From Dipteris shenzhenensis (Eukaryota; Polypodiophyta; Polypodiopsida; Gleicheniales), in assembly GCA_047967505.1 (NCBI GenBank), contig CM106540.1: a stretch of 64,000 nt of DNA. The stretch is one strand, 5' to 3'. Shown in pieces: positions 14,041 to 24,668 of this stretch. The notes under the pieces are model-generated. The model had not been told where the DNA came from, did not search any database, and worked only from the letters and a program-made list of their open reading frames with translations. The position numbers and the translations under genes are program-made. Every line of letters begins with the position of its first letter. Positions within the stretch are counted from its first letter, which is position 1.

Positions 14041-14042
<2 letters not shown>

Positions 14043-14212
14043 ATTGCTTCATCATTGGACGTAGTTGCTTTAATCTAGGATTAGGATATTGCTTCATTGT
14101 TGGAGAGAGCTCTTTAACCTAGGATTCTCAATTTGGCTTTTAGCTTCTGCAAGAGTCATGTGAGGCCTTGTCAATGACAAAATGTGTGATTTTACATTTT
14201 GGGGAGGACTTC

Positions 14213-14345
14213 TCAATGACAAATTAGTTCATCTTTGTGTTGACGTATTTGAGTAGAATTGCGAGGCCTTCTTAATGAGAAAGGTCGTTCATCTTGTTCT
14301 TCTTTGTCTTGAAGTATTTGAGTAGAATTGTGAGTTTGACGGTCT
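14213..14345. repeat. Tandem duplication, about 65-bp unit
   Basis: GTTCATCTTTGTGTTGACGTATTTGAGTAGAATTGCGAG and its diverged copy with CTTGAAGTATTTGAGTAGAATTGTGAG follow each other at about 14225-14275 and 14290-14335. A third partial copy (CTTGAAGTAGAATTT) follows. Confidence 0.65.
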
Positions 14346-14424
14346 TGAAGTAGAATTTCAAAATCTAGGTGCCTTTTGAAGACTTGCAAAATGGTGCTTA
14401 TATGGGAAGTTGGGCCTGAGTTTT

Positions 14425-14715
14425 GCACATAGAACTCCCACTTCTACACATAGATCATGATCTTCTATGTGTAGCACTACATCTTCTATGCTTGGATCTT
14501 AGAACTTATGCATGTAGAAATGGCACTGCTTGGAACTTTCCCTCATAGAAATCAGACTTCTATGCATACATCTTTTCAATTTCCCTCCATAGATATTTGG
14601 AACTTCAATGTCTAGAACTTACTTTTGTGCATAGAACTAGGGCCAGCTTATACGCGTAGAACTTGATGAAGTTCTATGTGTCTATCTTTGAGTTCTACAT
14701 GTAGAATTGTGACTT
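14425..14715. repeat. Cluster of CTATGTGTAGAACTT-like words
   Basis: At least ten variants of (T)CTA(T/C)(G/A)TGTAGAA(C/A)T, on either strand, are spread irregularly over 290 bp, for example CTACACATAGATC, CTATGTGTAGCAC, TACGCGTAGAACTT and CTACATGTAGAATT. Several are self-complementary (TACATGTA). No reading frame is associated. Confidence 0.55.
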
Positions 14716-14744
14716 TGCCTTAGAAAATTTATGGTGTTGTAGCA

Positions 14745-15175
14745 GTTGTTTTGAGGTCCTTTTTGTGCTTTTTAGCACATCAAGCAGAGGTGATGCTACA
14801 TCTATGGAAGTTGGCCAGCTCTAGTAGGTCAGCAACAACATCAAGAGGAGAGCTCAACCAGCCAAGAATCTTCACCATCTTATCGTTAATCAGTGAGGAG
14901 CAGTTCTCACCCCTTCAATGGGGATCATCCCCAACATATCTCAGGGAGGTCATTTTGGTGCTTCAATACATCAAGCAAAGGTGATGCTACAGCTATAACA
15001 AGCTGGCTAGGTCTACTACGTCAACAGAGGAACTATCAAGTTTTCCCAATCAAGCACAGAGCTCAACCTCTAGCCAATAATATCACCATCTTCTCGTCAA
15101 TCACTGAGGATCAGTTCTCACCCCTTCAATGGGGATCCACCCCAACAGATCTCATGGAGGCATCACTTCTCAATC
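14745..15175. repeat. Tandem duplication, about 215-bp unit
   Basis: Two copies share ACATCAAGCA(G/A)AGGTGATGCTACA, GAGCTCAACC, TCACTGAGGA-type and CAGTTCTCACCCCTTCAATG, GGGATC, and CCAACA(T/G)ATCTCA. Copy 1 is about 14745-14955 and copy 2 about 14956-15175. Neither copy has a sustained reading frame. Confidence 0.75.
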
Positions 15176-16435
15176 GAGGTGTAATCAGCTATTTAGCATA
15201 GCCAATAGGCAAGTTTACATTAATTTGTCTTTTACTTTGTGCAAGCATTCTCATTCTTGATGCCTTTGCTAGTTAGTCATTCTTAATCTCATGTTTTGGG
15301 AGACTAGTTAAGCACTAGTGTAAAGATTTAGACAAGGATTATATAGCATCACCTACAATGTTTCCATTTGTTCAACCTCAAATGTAATGTAAAGGAGTGC
15401 TTTCATCCTTTTTTTTTAAATAGTGAGTGGTGTTTACTATTTCTAAAAAGATTGGTTGTGTCATTATGCTATTACTTTTGCTGTAGAGGTTCACCTATTT
15501 TGTGGATAGGAGTGGGTATGGGTGTTTCTATTGTGTTCTCTTGGGTAAGTTTCAATGCTTCTTGTGCTTTTGTAAAACGCGTCACATGCTTGTGTCAAAA
15601 ACTTCTTGTGCTTTTGTAAGCAAGTCACTATTGGCATACATATCAACCAACATATTGCCAACAAATGGTTGTCTATCTAGTAAACCCCTTCTAGAATCTT
15701 ACCATGTATTTGAAACACTTCAATGCTTTCTTGCCAAAACCATGTTTGACATATCTTGACATAAGTACAGTCCAGAAGATTGCATCTCGAACTATAAGTT
15801 TGTCTTCTGTGCTATTAAAGTGAACTAGAATTAGCGTACTATTCACCATGGCATTGCTAATGCAAGGATCTATTTCTAGCAACCCATTCTTAGAAACATC
15901 ATCTTATATTTGTTGACCTTTGTCCACATGTCTTATGCTAGTGCAAACTTTCAAACTACACACAAATGTGCCCACATTTGGAGAGACACCCTCCACCTCT
16001 TTCAAACTACACACAAATGTGCCCGCATTTGGAGAGACACCCTCCACCCCTTTCTTCCAGTCTCAAAATGCCCTTATATGTTGCTCTGCATGTTTATTTT
16101 TGCAAATTTTTGTGCATCACCTTGAAGTGAGTCTTCACATATGTCAAGTTTGAGAAGTAAACTTGTTAAAAGGTGTTTTCATTGTAAATTAGTACATGAT
16201 TGATTTTCTATCTACAATTTTTACAAAGAACAATTCAGAATCCTAATTTTCCATGAAGTTAACTGTTCATCAATATCATAAGGTTCTGCTATTTTTAAAG
16301 AGCTATGTTTTTGAATTTACTCTTTTGTTTGCAATTTCAAATGATTCAAGGAATATAATATCCATATCTAAGATGATGATGAGAATGTAGTTACAGGTGA
16401 AGCACAACCATTGATGCTTGAGTGACCCTTGAGAG
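15176..16435. other. Non-coding stretch with one 51-bp duplication
   Basis: No gene recognised. A 51-bp unit starting TTTCAAACTACACACAAATG is present at 15949-15999 and 16000-16050 with one internal difference (CCCACATTT versus CCCGCATTT) and a second near the end, so that duplication is recent. Confidence 0.6.
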
Positions 16436-16439
16436 ACTT

Positions 16440-16935
16440 TTGGGAAAGACATATTAAATTAAGGCTTTTACAATGTGAATCTTAAAGAGACCATGCTCTC
16501 ATGTGTGCTTCTAGGATAACTAGAGAAAGCATCTAAAATTTTGTGGGATGAGTCACAAACAACTTGCAGCACAATTGAATGTACCTTCTTTGAGTTATAA
16601 CAATCATGAACCATTGGACTAGGAGGTGCGACAATACTTATATGCATAGCATTGATTGCATCCACACAATTTAGAAGGCCGGAATTAGCTTCAAATCCTA
16701 AATAGCTATTTGCAATTGTAGTCCCTCTGGCCATTTTATAGCATATTTCAAACAATGATTGATGGCACTTATAATTTATTTCACATATTTTTGTCCAATA
16801 GAAATTTCAATCCCAAACTTGTCACTAACTTCTACCAAATCCACTCCTTTTGTGAGTCTATACAAAGTTGCTGCAAACTTACAAAAAACAAGTATTGGAT
16901 CTCTAAAATGGATTATTTCTTTCATCAATCACCTT
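16440..16935 (-). pseudogene. PIF/Harbinger transposase relic (DDE_Tnp_4)
   Basis: On the minus strand, about 16935-16760 encodes RDPILVFCKFAATLYRLTKG, then VSDKFGIEISIGQKYVK and IKWPEG, the helical N-terminal part of plant HARBI1-like transposases. After a frameshift, 16755-16468 encodes LLNCVDAINAMHISIVAPP, YNSKKVHSIVLQVVCD and YPRSTHESMV. In active proteins the first block reads GAIDGTHI; here the catalytic Asp is replaced by Asn (DAIN). The second Asp block should follow HSIVLQ.VCD, and that Asp is kept. The rest of the transposase, the Myb-like partner ORF and the terminal repeats were not found. A dead fragment. Confidence 0.75.
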
Positions 16936-18990
16936 TAATGTTTTATCATATCCACAAGAACGTTTCCCTTGTCAACATTCTCAATAATGATCTCCACTTG
17001 AGTATGTAGTAAAATATCATGAGGAAGCGACCAAACCAAACCAAACCAAGCTACGTGGTTTAATCCACCATCCTTCATCTCGAAGAGAACTACTAGCATA
17101 TAATGTTGCTTGAATAATGACTTCATCACTTTCTTCTTCATTATTGAAGAGGAATTCGCTTAATGAAAAAATTATACTTGTCCTAATAAACCCCATTGCT
17201 TTTTCACCACAAATGACAAGCTACCTTATTGCAACTACTCCACAAAGGAATGATGTGACCAACTTGCACCTTTTATGTCGCTCCATGTTAAGCATTCTTT
17301 ATAGCTTTTCTAAGCTATTGTTGCCTCCCTAGAACTACGGTTTATGGCCCTTTGTGATCTTTGGCAATATGATTTCTACACTCATTTCCTTGGCAAGGAA
17401 GGTGAAAGACAAGCAATTGATAGCGTTAATGCAAGTGACCTACGGTTAAGGTTCTCTTTCTTTAAGGACTCACAAAAGCTGATCCACCATGGCCTTGGCA
17501 ACTAGAGAGATCATCTTCAAAGCTTCCATCACCAAAATCTGCTACATGGCACCCTTTCCATTATACATGCTTCCATTCACACCTACCCCCTTTCCGCTTT
17601 ATGAAATTCTACTGTATGGTATCCTTTCATTCACTCCTGGACCCTCCTCTTGCCATAGAGATTAACATGCATTTACCTCTACATACGAATTCATAGACAT
17701 TTGCCTCTTACATTACAAATTCATAGGAATTTAGATGCTTCCATCAAGCACGTGCTCCAAATCTCTAAAGCTTTTTTTATTTCTATTTGACTATGCAAGC
17801 TCTCATATTTATATATTTCTCTTCTTCATTATTCTTGTTTAACTAATCAATTTATCAACTTGACAATTTCATGCTACATTGATCTCTCCTTCAAGTTTGC
17901 TTGCACATTCTTGCCAAAAGAAGTTGGTAGCAACTGGGTTCCATGATCCTATAAATAAGCTCTTCCAAGGCTAGTAGTGGTACTTCCATTATTGTACTTT
18001 ACTAACAATCTACAAATCCTTGCTGTGCTTCATGTTATTACCTTTTGGGATCTCTTTTGGTAGTTTAATTCAACTATTTTTTGCAAGGAACTAGATCATT
18101 TTAGCATATTGGAAATTTACAAAATTTGGAGCTCCACTAGCTCCAGCTCATCAATCAGAGCATGCTTTGCTAGCTTGCCTTTCTTGTGTTGCTTGGTGTT
18201 GGGCTACTAACACTTTGATAGGCTTCTACTACTAGTGGTTATTGCATTGCCTCAAACAAAAGTGGCAGGTCTTTCAAAAGCTTTGCACCACATCATGATG
18301 AGTATGCATGTGATATGCAAAAAAAAAGAGACCAAAACTCATTCTTCAACCCTTCATTTTCATCTTTCCTTTTTTGCTTTCCAGATGCAGCAATGCACAC
18401 CGGTTTCCACATGTCTAGAGTTAAAATTTATCTATCCTTAAGAGGTAGAGCACTACTAAGGAACGTACCCATGTGGTTGTCCCTATGTCTACTACACTCC
18501 AATATGTGAATAAGATATCATACAATTTTCTTCATTAAGGATTATTTGAATCTAACCCTTGGCCAAAGAATTTTAATCTAGTATCTAGATTAAATAAATC
18601 TAAAATAGTCCAAAAAAGCATTACTTGTACATGGATCCTTGAACTAAGTATCTCAATCTAGTATTTGGAATAAATGAATCTACAACTCGTAATAATAAGA
18701 TCAAGATTTGTATATAGAAGTTATAGATCTCAAAACCTAGATAAGTAAAACTTGGAAAATGATACATAATGCTTTCATGATTTCGATCCCCATACAATTG
18801 ATTGGCATATGAGAACCATAGATCTAGCATCTCGAGCCTGACTGTTAAAATAAGTGCTCTAGAGCCTAAAGTGGATACCACTCAAAAATTGGATGTAAAA
18901 AATCCTCATTGATGGATTAATTGGACTAGAAGCACATATATCTAGGATATGTACTAGTTGGATCTACCATCTAGAATGGGCAAACCGAAG
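16936..18990. other. Non-coding stretch, no gene recognised
   Basis: The first 200 bases may continue the decayed Harbinger element. The remainder has only short open frames without recognisable similarity. TTAAATAAATC / AATCTAGTATCTAG words recur at 18570-18680. Confidence 0.45.
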
Positions 18991-19018
18991 ACCTAGTCAA
19001 TCATACATTCACAATCTA

Positions 19019-19146
19019 GAACCCAAAGTAAATAGCTAAAACTATTATAAACATTGATAAATCTAAATAAATACACTAGAAACCTAAAGCACGTAGTTGA
19101 AACTATTGTAAACATTGATAATTCAAAATAAATACACTAGAAACCC
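19019..19146. repeat. Tandem duplication, about 62-bp unit
   Basis: AAACTATTATAAACATTGATAA... and AAACTATTGTAAACATTGATAA..., each ending AAATAAATACACTAGAAACC. Copies at about 19019-19082 and 19083-19146. A related word, CTAGATTAAATAAATC, occurs at 18585. Confidence 0.75.
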
Positions 19147-19223
19147 AAAACCCTCTACAACAGGGTACCTCACATTATGTGCTAGTACTAGGGGTATGGT
19201 CTCCCCACTATAATCTGTGGGCA

Positions 19224-19226
<3 letters not shown>

Positions 19227-19271
<45 letters not shown>
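19227..19271. repeat. (TC)n microsatellite
   Basis: Pure TC run of about 45 bp, immediately left of the palindrome array. Confidence 0.95.
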
Positions 19272-19273
<2 letters not shown>

Positions 19274-19384
19274 AATAACAGAAGAGAATCCACCGATCAT
19301 AATCTTTTATTTTTTATTTTTTATCCAAATTACCAAAAATTTTAGAAAAATAATTTCATGGAAATTTTATTTAGCCATTGCATT

Positions 19385-20185
19385 CTCCATGAGGATTCGT
19401 GGAGAATGGCATGAGTGCCATTCTCCACAATCCCATATGGAGATTGTCACCATTGCCAATCTACTTGTGGGATTTTGGAGCATGGTAGTGGTGCCAATCT
19501 CCATGTGGGTTTTCGGAGCATGGCATTGGTGCCAATGTCCAGAATGCCTCTTATTGCATAGGAGGTTTCCATGAAAATCACTATGAAAATAATTTCATGT
19601 AAATTTTGTCTAGATCCATTCCCTACAAGGTTTTTGGAGATTCCACGTGGATTTATGGAGAATGGCACTTGTGCCATTCTTCACAATCCCACATAGAGAA
19701 TGACACTCATGCCAATCTCCATGTGGGTCTAGCAAATTAAATTTCCCTATGCAAGATAGCTTTGGTGCCACTCTCCATGTTGGTTTATGGAGATTGGCAC
19801 CAGTGCCATTCTCCGCAAACCCAAAGCCATTCTACATGGGGAAATTTAAAATTTGCTAGACTCACATGGAGATTGGCACCACTGCAATTCTCCATGTGGG
19901 ATTATGGAGAATGGGTTTGTGCCAATCTCTACATTTGTAATTTAGAGAAAGTCTTATTAAATTGCTAAAAATAATTCATGCTTTCATGGGAAATTTTGAT
20001 TAGACCCATTCATGGATTCTGGAGATTGGCACTAGTGCCGTTCTCCAAAACCCCACAATGGAGATTGGCACCAGTGCCATTCTCCATAAGAAATCCAAGC
20101 TCACATGGAGAATGGCACTAGCACCATTCTCCACAATCCCACATGTAGAATGGCACTAGTGCCATTCTCCCCATTGTAAGGATAG
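19385..20185. repeat. Array of short palindromes built on GGAGAATGGCAC / GTGCCATTCTCC
   Basis: The words (T)GGAGA(A/T)TGGCAC and its complement alternate through about 800 bp, so that hairpins repeat every 30-60 bp. The clearest is 19399-19411 GTGGAGAATGGCA, loop TGAG, then 19416-19428 TGCCATTCTCCAC: 13 bp, no mismatch. Others centre near 19480, 19670, 19795, 19880, 20035, 20070, 20125 and 20155. Linkers read TCCCACATGGAGA or ATTTATGG. Open frames rich in WRLAPL/GTSAIL are read-through of the repeat. Not a known coding or RNA family. It resembles a satellite or the subterminal repeats of a DNA transposon. Confidence 0.8.
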
Positions 20186-20404
20186 ACTGGCATAGTTCTC
20201 TGTTCATCTTATGAAATTCTTTGGTTGTAATTTTTTCAAATTTTCATTTCCTGTAATCATAATAGCAGGGGATGGCTACCAGATGTGGGGACAAGGTCAT
20301 GATGATGGTGGAATTAAGTGGTTGTAGTTGGTGCAGCATGTGTAATAGATTTAGAGGGCTACTATAGTGGTGTGAAGATTGGGGTGAAAAATGTATCTTT
20401 CCTT

Positions 20405-20595
20405 GTAGTCGGGCTACAAACTTAAGCCTCCACTATTCCATTCCCTTCACTATTTTGTCTTCTATCCCCCTCGACTGTTTCTTTCTCCCTTACACTTGGC
20501 CTGCAAACTTAAGCCTCCACTATTCCATTTCCTTCACTGTTTTGTTTTCTATTCCTCTCGACTGTTTCTTTCTCCCTTGCACTCTTCCTGCAACT
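20405..20595. repeat. Tandem duplication, about 92-bp unit
   Basis: CAAACTTAAGCCTCCACTAT...TCGACTGTTTCTTTCTCCCTT occurs at about 20409-20496 and again at about 20501-20582, with few differences. It lies immediately before the first coding-like segment of the coiled-coil gene. Confidence 0.75.
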
Positions 20596-20611
20596 TCTAT
20601 CCCCTCTCATA

Positions 20612-21055
20612 ATGGATCCCCCTAGAAACATTGAGCTCCAAAACGTGTCTGCATAGTCTCAAATCTCCTCACGTAGTCTTTCCTCCACCCTTGCATAGTC
20701 TGGGATCTCCTCACACAATCTTTCCTCACCTTTGCAGCATGGAGCAAGAGCCTCTCCTCCCCTAATCTCGTGACATCTGGGAGATCCTCAATCGCTCTTC
20801 AAAAGCCCAATTTGGATGCTCTCAGCAAATTCACCAGGTTGGTATAGGAGGTAAACATTAAGGAGGGACAAATAGTCTGTCAAGATTAGAAGATTAATCT
20901 CATTGAAAGCATGATTGAAAATGCACTAGGTATTCCTAGAGGCAATTTGCAAGCACACTTCTTGGAGAAGCAGTGGAAGAGACAAGATATTCTAGATGTA
21001 TACCCCAATGCTCAAATTAGTAAAGATGGTGGAGTCAAGACGTCCAAAATGTTCT
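20612..21055 (+). pseudogene. Unrecognised gene fragment, N-terminal part (interrupted by copia relic)
   Basis: From ATG 20612 the frame encodes MDPPRNIELQNVSA, SQISSRSLSSTLA and a Ser-rich stretch with TAG and TGA stops exactly where CAG and CGA would fit. After a frameshift near 20800 it encodes LDALSKFTRLV, EVNIKEGQIVCQD, KINLIESMIENALGIPRG, NLQAHFLEKQWKRQDILDVY and PNAQISKDGG. That is a plausible soluble helical protein, or the Gag-like protein of an unknown element. I do not recognise the family. The frame ends where the reverse-oriented copia relic begins. The coiled-coil segment at 22460-22960 is probably its continuation. Confidence 0.45.
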
Positions 21056-21199
21056 GAAGAAGACAATGCACTTCTTTCCTAATACTGTGGCAAGGGGACA
21101 TTCATTCTTTGTTTCTTTTCTTTCCCTTGTCCAGTCTTTCCTACAACCCATGGGTCGTTGAAGAGGCTTCTGAACCGGGTCCAAATGAGCCCAAATAGG

Positions 21200-22370
21200 G
21201 CTGTAGAAAGACCCTCCGATGAGCAGCTTGTAGTACCTGTCATTGACTGTAGGCTTTTCTGAATCTTTTGTAAGTTTCAAACTCTATTCCATGGGAGTGG
21301 CTGCAATCTTGCAATCTGCCATATGAAACTTCTTCAGGAGACTGTTAACATATTTCAGCTAACTTATAAAGGTGTTGTCTGAATCTCTCTAGAACTCAAT
21401 TCCAAGACAATAGTCCATAAGTCCAAGATCTTTCATGTCAAGCTCTACAGATAAGTCTTGTTTCAATCTCTTAATGAAGCTATCCTTGCTTCCGGTCACA
21501 ATCAGATTATCTATGTATAAAAGTGCAATAGTGATGTCTTCCTCTTGAACTTTGTAGTAGAGAGTATGATCTGCATTGGATTTCATGTATCCCAGATCAG
21601 AACAATACTTATCGATTCTACTGTACCAACTTCTAGGTGCTTGCTTTAAGCCATAGAGACTCTTCTTGAGATGGCAAACCTAATTCTCCTTTCTTGGTTC
21701 AACATAACCTACTGGTTGTCGCATGTAGACTTCCTCGTCTAGGTTCAGGGGGGTCACTATGTATAAACCCTCTATACCACATGCGTTCAAGGCATATTTC
21801 TAAAATCCCTTATCTATAAATTTTTCATTAATAAAATGTACCCCTTTTCTATACAAATCTGTAAATTTTTTCCAAAACTATTTTAAATAGTCCCTTATGT
21901 ATATTTATTTTTGTAAATTTTAGAAAGAAAAAATATCCTTCTATTGAACTCACGTGATAGGGTTACATATGATGAGTGACCCCCCCAAGCGTCTAGGTAA
22001 CCATTAAGAAATGCATTCTTGACATCAAGCTGGTACTCATTCCATCTACTGAGTGTTGCTAGTGATATCAAGGACTATATGGAATCCATCTTTGCTAGAT
22101 TGGAGCATAAGTCTCATCATAATCTTGACCATATTGCCATGCAAATCCTTTTGCAACTAGTCTAACATTGTATCTTTCATTACTACCATCTAGATTGTAC
22201 TTCATTTTGTATACCCATTTGTTTGCTATCTTTCCTGGTGGAAGATCACATAATTACCAAGTATTATTCTTGTAGAAAGCTTCCATTTCTTCATTCATAG
22301 CCATGGATAATTTTTTCACGTTAGTTTCATTAAGAAGCTAAACATTTATATTGGCATTGAAAGTTTGTAT
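21200..22370 (-). pseudogene. Ty1/copia RT-domain relic, minus strand
   Basis: Minus-strand fragments in order: AMNEEMEAFYKNNTW near 22290, KIANKWVYKMKYNLDGS and RLVAKGFAWQYGQDYDETYA near 22170, KNAFLNG near 22015, then after an insertion MRQPVGYVEPRKEN, KKSLYGLKQAPRSWYSRID near 21650, DHTLYYK, LLYIDNLIVTGSK near 21500 (the YVDD motif reads YIDN, so catalysis is lost) and KDLGLMDYCLGIEF. It ends with LLKKFHMADCKIAATPME and DRYYKLLIG near 21240. In-frame stops occur. It is interrupted by a 245-bp MITE. RNase H and LTRs are missing. It sits inside the unrecognised coiled-coil gene. Confidence 0.85.
21745..21989. mobile_element. MULE-like MITE, 245 bp, 9-bp target duplication
   Basis: The terminal inverted repeat GGGGGGTCACT at 21748 is mirrored by AGTGACCCCCC ending at 21986. 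The similarity continues inward as ATGTATAAACCCT versus the complement of AGGGTTACATAT. The 9-base sequence CGTCTAGGT flanks the insertion on both sides (21736-21744 and 21990-21998). Removing one copy plus the insert rejoins the copia RT frame from KNAFLNG to DEEVYMRQP. A 9-bp duplication is the hallmark of Mutator-like elements. The interior is AT-rich and non-coding, so the element must have been moved in trans. Confidence 0.8.
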
Positions 22371-22384
22371 ACCCTAATAAAAAT

Positions 22385-22960
22385 AAATGTAGAGGAACCG
22401 TGAAATTTTAGCAGGTTCAAGCAATAGTAGAGCAACTGAGAGGATGTGATATCTCTTTCTCAAGGGTGATCTCCAAGAGCATGATAACCAACTTGAAGAA
22501 TTGCATGGATGGTAAATCCAAATTGTCATCTCAATATGATGGAGTTGCAATACACCTGATGACATCTACCATCAAAGAAATGTTTGACCAATATGATAAG
22601 AAACTGTCTCAGAAGGTGACTTTTCTACAAGAGAAAGCCACTGATGTAGCAAAGGCAGTGCACCTTGAGAAAATTCTCAAGGAGGGAGCAGAAGCCAAGG
22701 TAGAGGAGGCAAAATCAAGGGCCTTGTAGGCATGAGAGAAAGCTGAGGTTGCTGTAAAAATGGTTAACATGGAAAGGCATAAAAGAGAAGAAGCAGAGAA
22801 GTGCATCAAGGAGATCTAGGATAGGCTTGAAGACATCAGAATAGATGGGGATATCATGGAGAAGGAGCTATCAATGATGCAAAAGCATCTTGAAGATCAG
22901 AGAGCTAAAAAGGAGGCTCTTTACAAACAGCTTTGCAACATGCACAATGCATCATGTGCA

Positions 22961-22963
<3 letters not shown>
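22385..22963 (+). pseudogene. Coiled-coil coding segment, likely continuation of the 20612 fragment
   Basis: The frame from about 22466 to 22963 encodes a long, charged helix with heptad character: MFDQYDKKLSQKVTFLQEKA, then VAKAVHLEKILKEGAEAKVE and EKAEVAVKMVNMERHKREEA, then IMEKELSMMQKHLEDQRAKK. Two in-frame TAG stops (22727-22729 and 22817-22819) fall where CAG (Gln) would suit a coiled coil. The frame stays open into a 49-bp CT repeat and then into the copia RT, giving an accidental fused reading frame of 340 codons from 22856. Probably the C-terminal part of the gene begun at 20612. Function unknown. Confidence 0.5.

Positions 22964-23012
<49 letters not shown>
22964..23012. repeat. (CT)n microsatellite at the copia junction
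   Basis: 49 bp of pure CT joining the coiled-coil segment to copia sequence. Directly after it comes CA and then TGGTATCATAGCC (23014-23026), which differs by one base from the tRNA-iMet primer-binding site TGGTATCAGAGCC. Confidence 0.9.
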
Positions 23013-23013
<1 letters not shown>

Positions 23014-23014
<1 letters not shown>

Positions 23015-23026
23015 GGTATCATAGCC
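23014..23026 (+). promoter_or_regulatory. Primer-binding-site-like sequence
   Basis: TGGTATCATAGCC follows TCTCTCA as a PBS follows an LTR end in copia elements. It is out of place, because RT coding sequence follows within about 50 bp. It may be a trace of another element's LTR-PBS junction captured during a rearrangement or template switch, or chance. Confidence 0.35.
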
Positions 23027-24615
23027 TCCTCCTGCAAGGCATCCCCATTGCTTACTAATTGCAGGGAGCCTTCTTGCTATAAAGAGGCTATGATGCGTGA
23101 GGATCAACGCAAGTGGGAGTATGCTATGCAATCAGAGATGAGTTCACTTATGAAGAATAAGACTTGGGACTTGGTTTCTTTGCCACATGGAAAGAAAGCA
23201 TTGCCATGTAAATGGGTCTACAAAATGAAGGTCACAGGTGATGATGTGCCTAGGTACAAGGCCCGTTTGGTTGCTAAAGGGTTCAAGCAAGAGAAGGGTG
23301 TGGACTTTGATGAGATATTCTCTCCGGTTGTGAAGATGACCACACTTAGATGCATGCTTGGACTAGTGGCATTAGAGGATATGGAGCTTATGCAGATGGA
23401 TGTCAAGACAGCTTTCTTGCATGGGGATTTGCATGAGGAAATTTACATGGTGCAGCCGGAAGGCTTTGAAGAAAAGGGCAAAGAGCATTTAGTTTGCAAG
23501 CTAAAGAAGAGTCTCTATGGTCTTAAGCAAGCGCCTAGAGAATGGTATCAAAAGTTTGATGCTTTCATTCGGTCGCAGGGTTTTAGAAGGAGTGAAATTG
23601 ATCACTGCCTCTACACTAAAAGGGCTAAGGATAATAGCCTGATAATCTTGGCACTATATGTGGATGATATGCTATTGGCTAGCAAGAATACTTATGAGCT
23701 AGATGCTTTAAAGGCCAAGTTGCATGAGGCCTTTGATATGAAGGATTTGGGATTTGCAGGTCATATTCTTGGTATGCGCATCACGCGTGATCGGAGTAGG
23801 AAACTCCTTTGGCTTTCACAAAAAGAGTATGTTACAAAAGTATTGCAGCGTTTCAATATGGAGGGGGGAAGGCAGTGAGTACTCCATTGCCTCCATATGT
23901 GAAACTGAGTCATACAGATAGTCCCAAATCAGATGAGGAGAGGGCCATGATGGCCAAGGTTCCTTATGCATCAGCAGTTGGGAGTCTTATGTATGCTATG
24001 ATAGCTACTAGACCAGACATTGCATTTGCAGTGGGAGTTGTTAGCCAGTATATGGCTAATCCAGGAAAGAGGCATTGGGAGGCAGTTAAGTGCATCATGA
24101 GGTACATGAAGGGTACCAAGGAGATGTGCATATGCTTTGGTAAAGGAGACATGTGTGTACTTGGGTACACAGATTCAGACTATGCAGGGCATGTGGATAG
24201 TAGGAGATCCACTTCTGGTTATGTGTTCACCTTTGCAGGTGGTGCAGTGTCGTGGATGTCTCGCACATAGAAGTGTGTTGCTTTGTCTACCACAGAGGCT
24301 GAGTATGTTGCAGCCACAGAGGGTTGCAAGGAGGCTATATGGCTTGATCGGCTAGTGGGAGATTTGGGGATTCATACAGGTGTACCGACATTGCATAGTG
24401 ATTCCATGAGTGCTATTCAGCTAGCACGGAATCCGGTCTTTCATGCAAAGACCAAACACATTGAGGTCAGGTACCATTTCATCAGGGAGGTACTTGAGGA
24501 CAAGCGCATAGAGCTTGTCAAGGTTCATACAGATGATAACCCTGCAGATATGCTGACGAAGAGTCTACCTAGTCAGCGGTTTGAGTATTGTCGTGTATTA
24601 ATGGGCATTGGATAG
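23027..24615 (+). pseudogene. Ty1/copia reverse transcriptase and RNase H, 3' half of a split element
   Basis: From about 23067 (EPSCYKEAMMREDQRKWEYA) the plus strand encodes a nearly intact copia [48 protein letters not shown] and the active-site YVDD at 23657-23668. It then encodes RNase H: GYTDSDYAGHVDSRRSTSGY, ALSTTEAEYVAATEG near 24295 and TKHIEVRYHFIREVLEDKRI, ending MGIG-stop at 24615. There are only two defects: a one-base loss in the G-run 23863-23868, and TAG at 24268-24270 in place of Gln before KCVALSTTEAE. The integrase C-terminal half is missing upstream. This and the minus-strand gag-integrase segment (24962-26683) are the two halves of one element. Confidence 0.9.
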
Positions 24616-24654
24616 TATGCTCACTAGTTGTTCTCTCTTAAAGGCACATTGTCC

Positions 24655-24668
24655 TTTAAGTGGGAGGT
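24655..24668 (+). promoter_or_regulatory. Polypurine tract of the split copia
   Basis: TTTAAGTGGGAGGT directly precedes the TGTGGGGG start of the LTR, the position where plus-strand cDNA synthesis is primed in LTR retrotransposons. Confidence 0.7.

Noticed and set aside
14425-14715. Promoter-element cluster
   Set aside because: The repeated CTATGTGTAGAACT words have no associated gene on either side, so a regulatory reading is unsupported.
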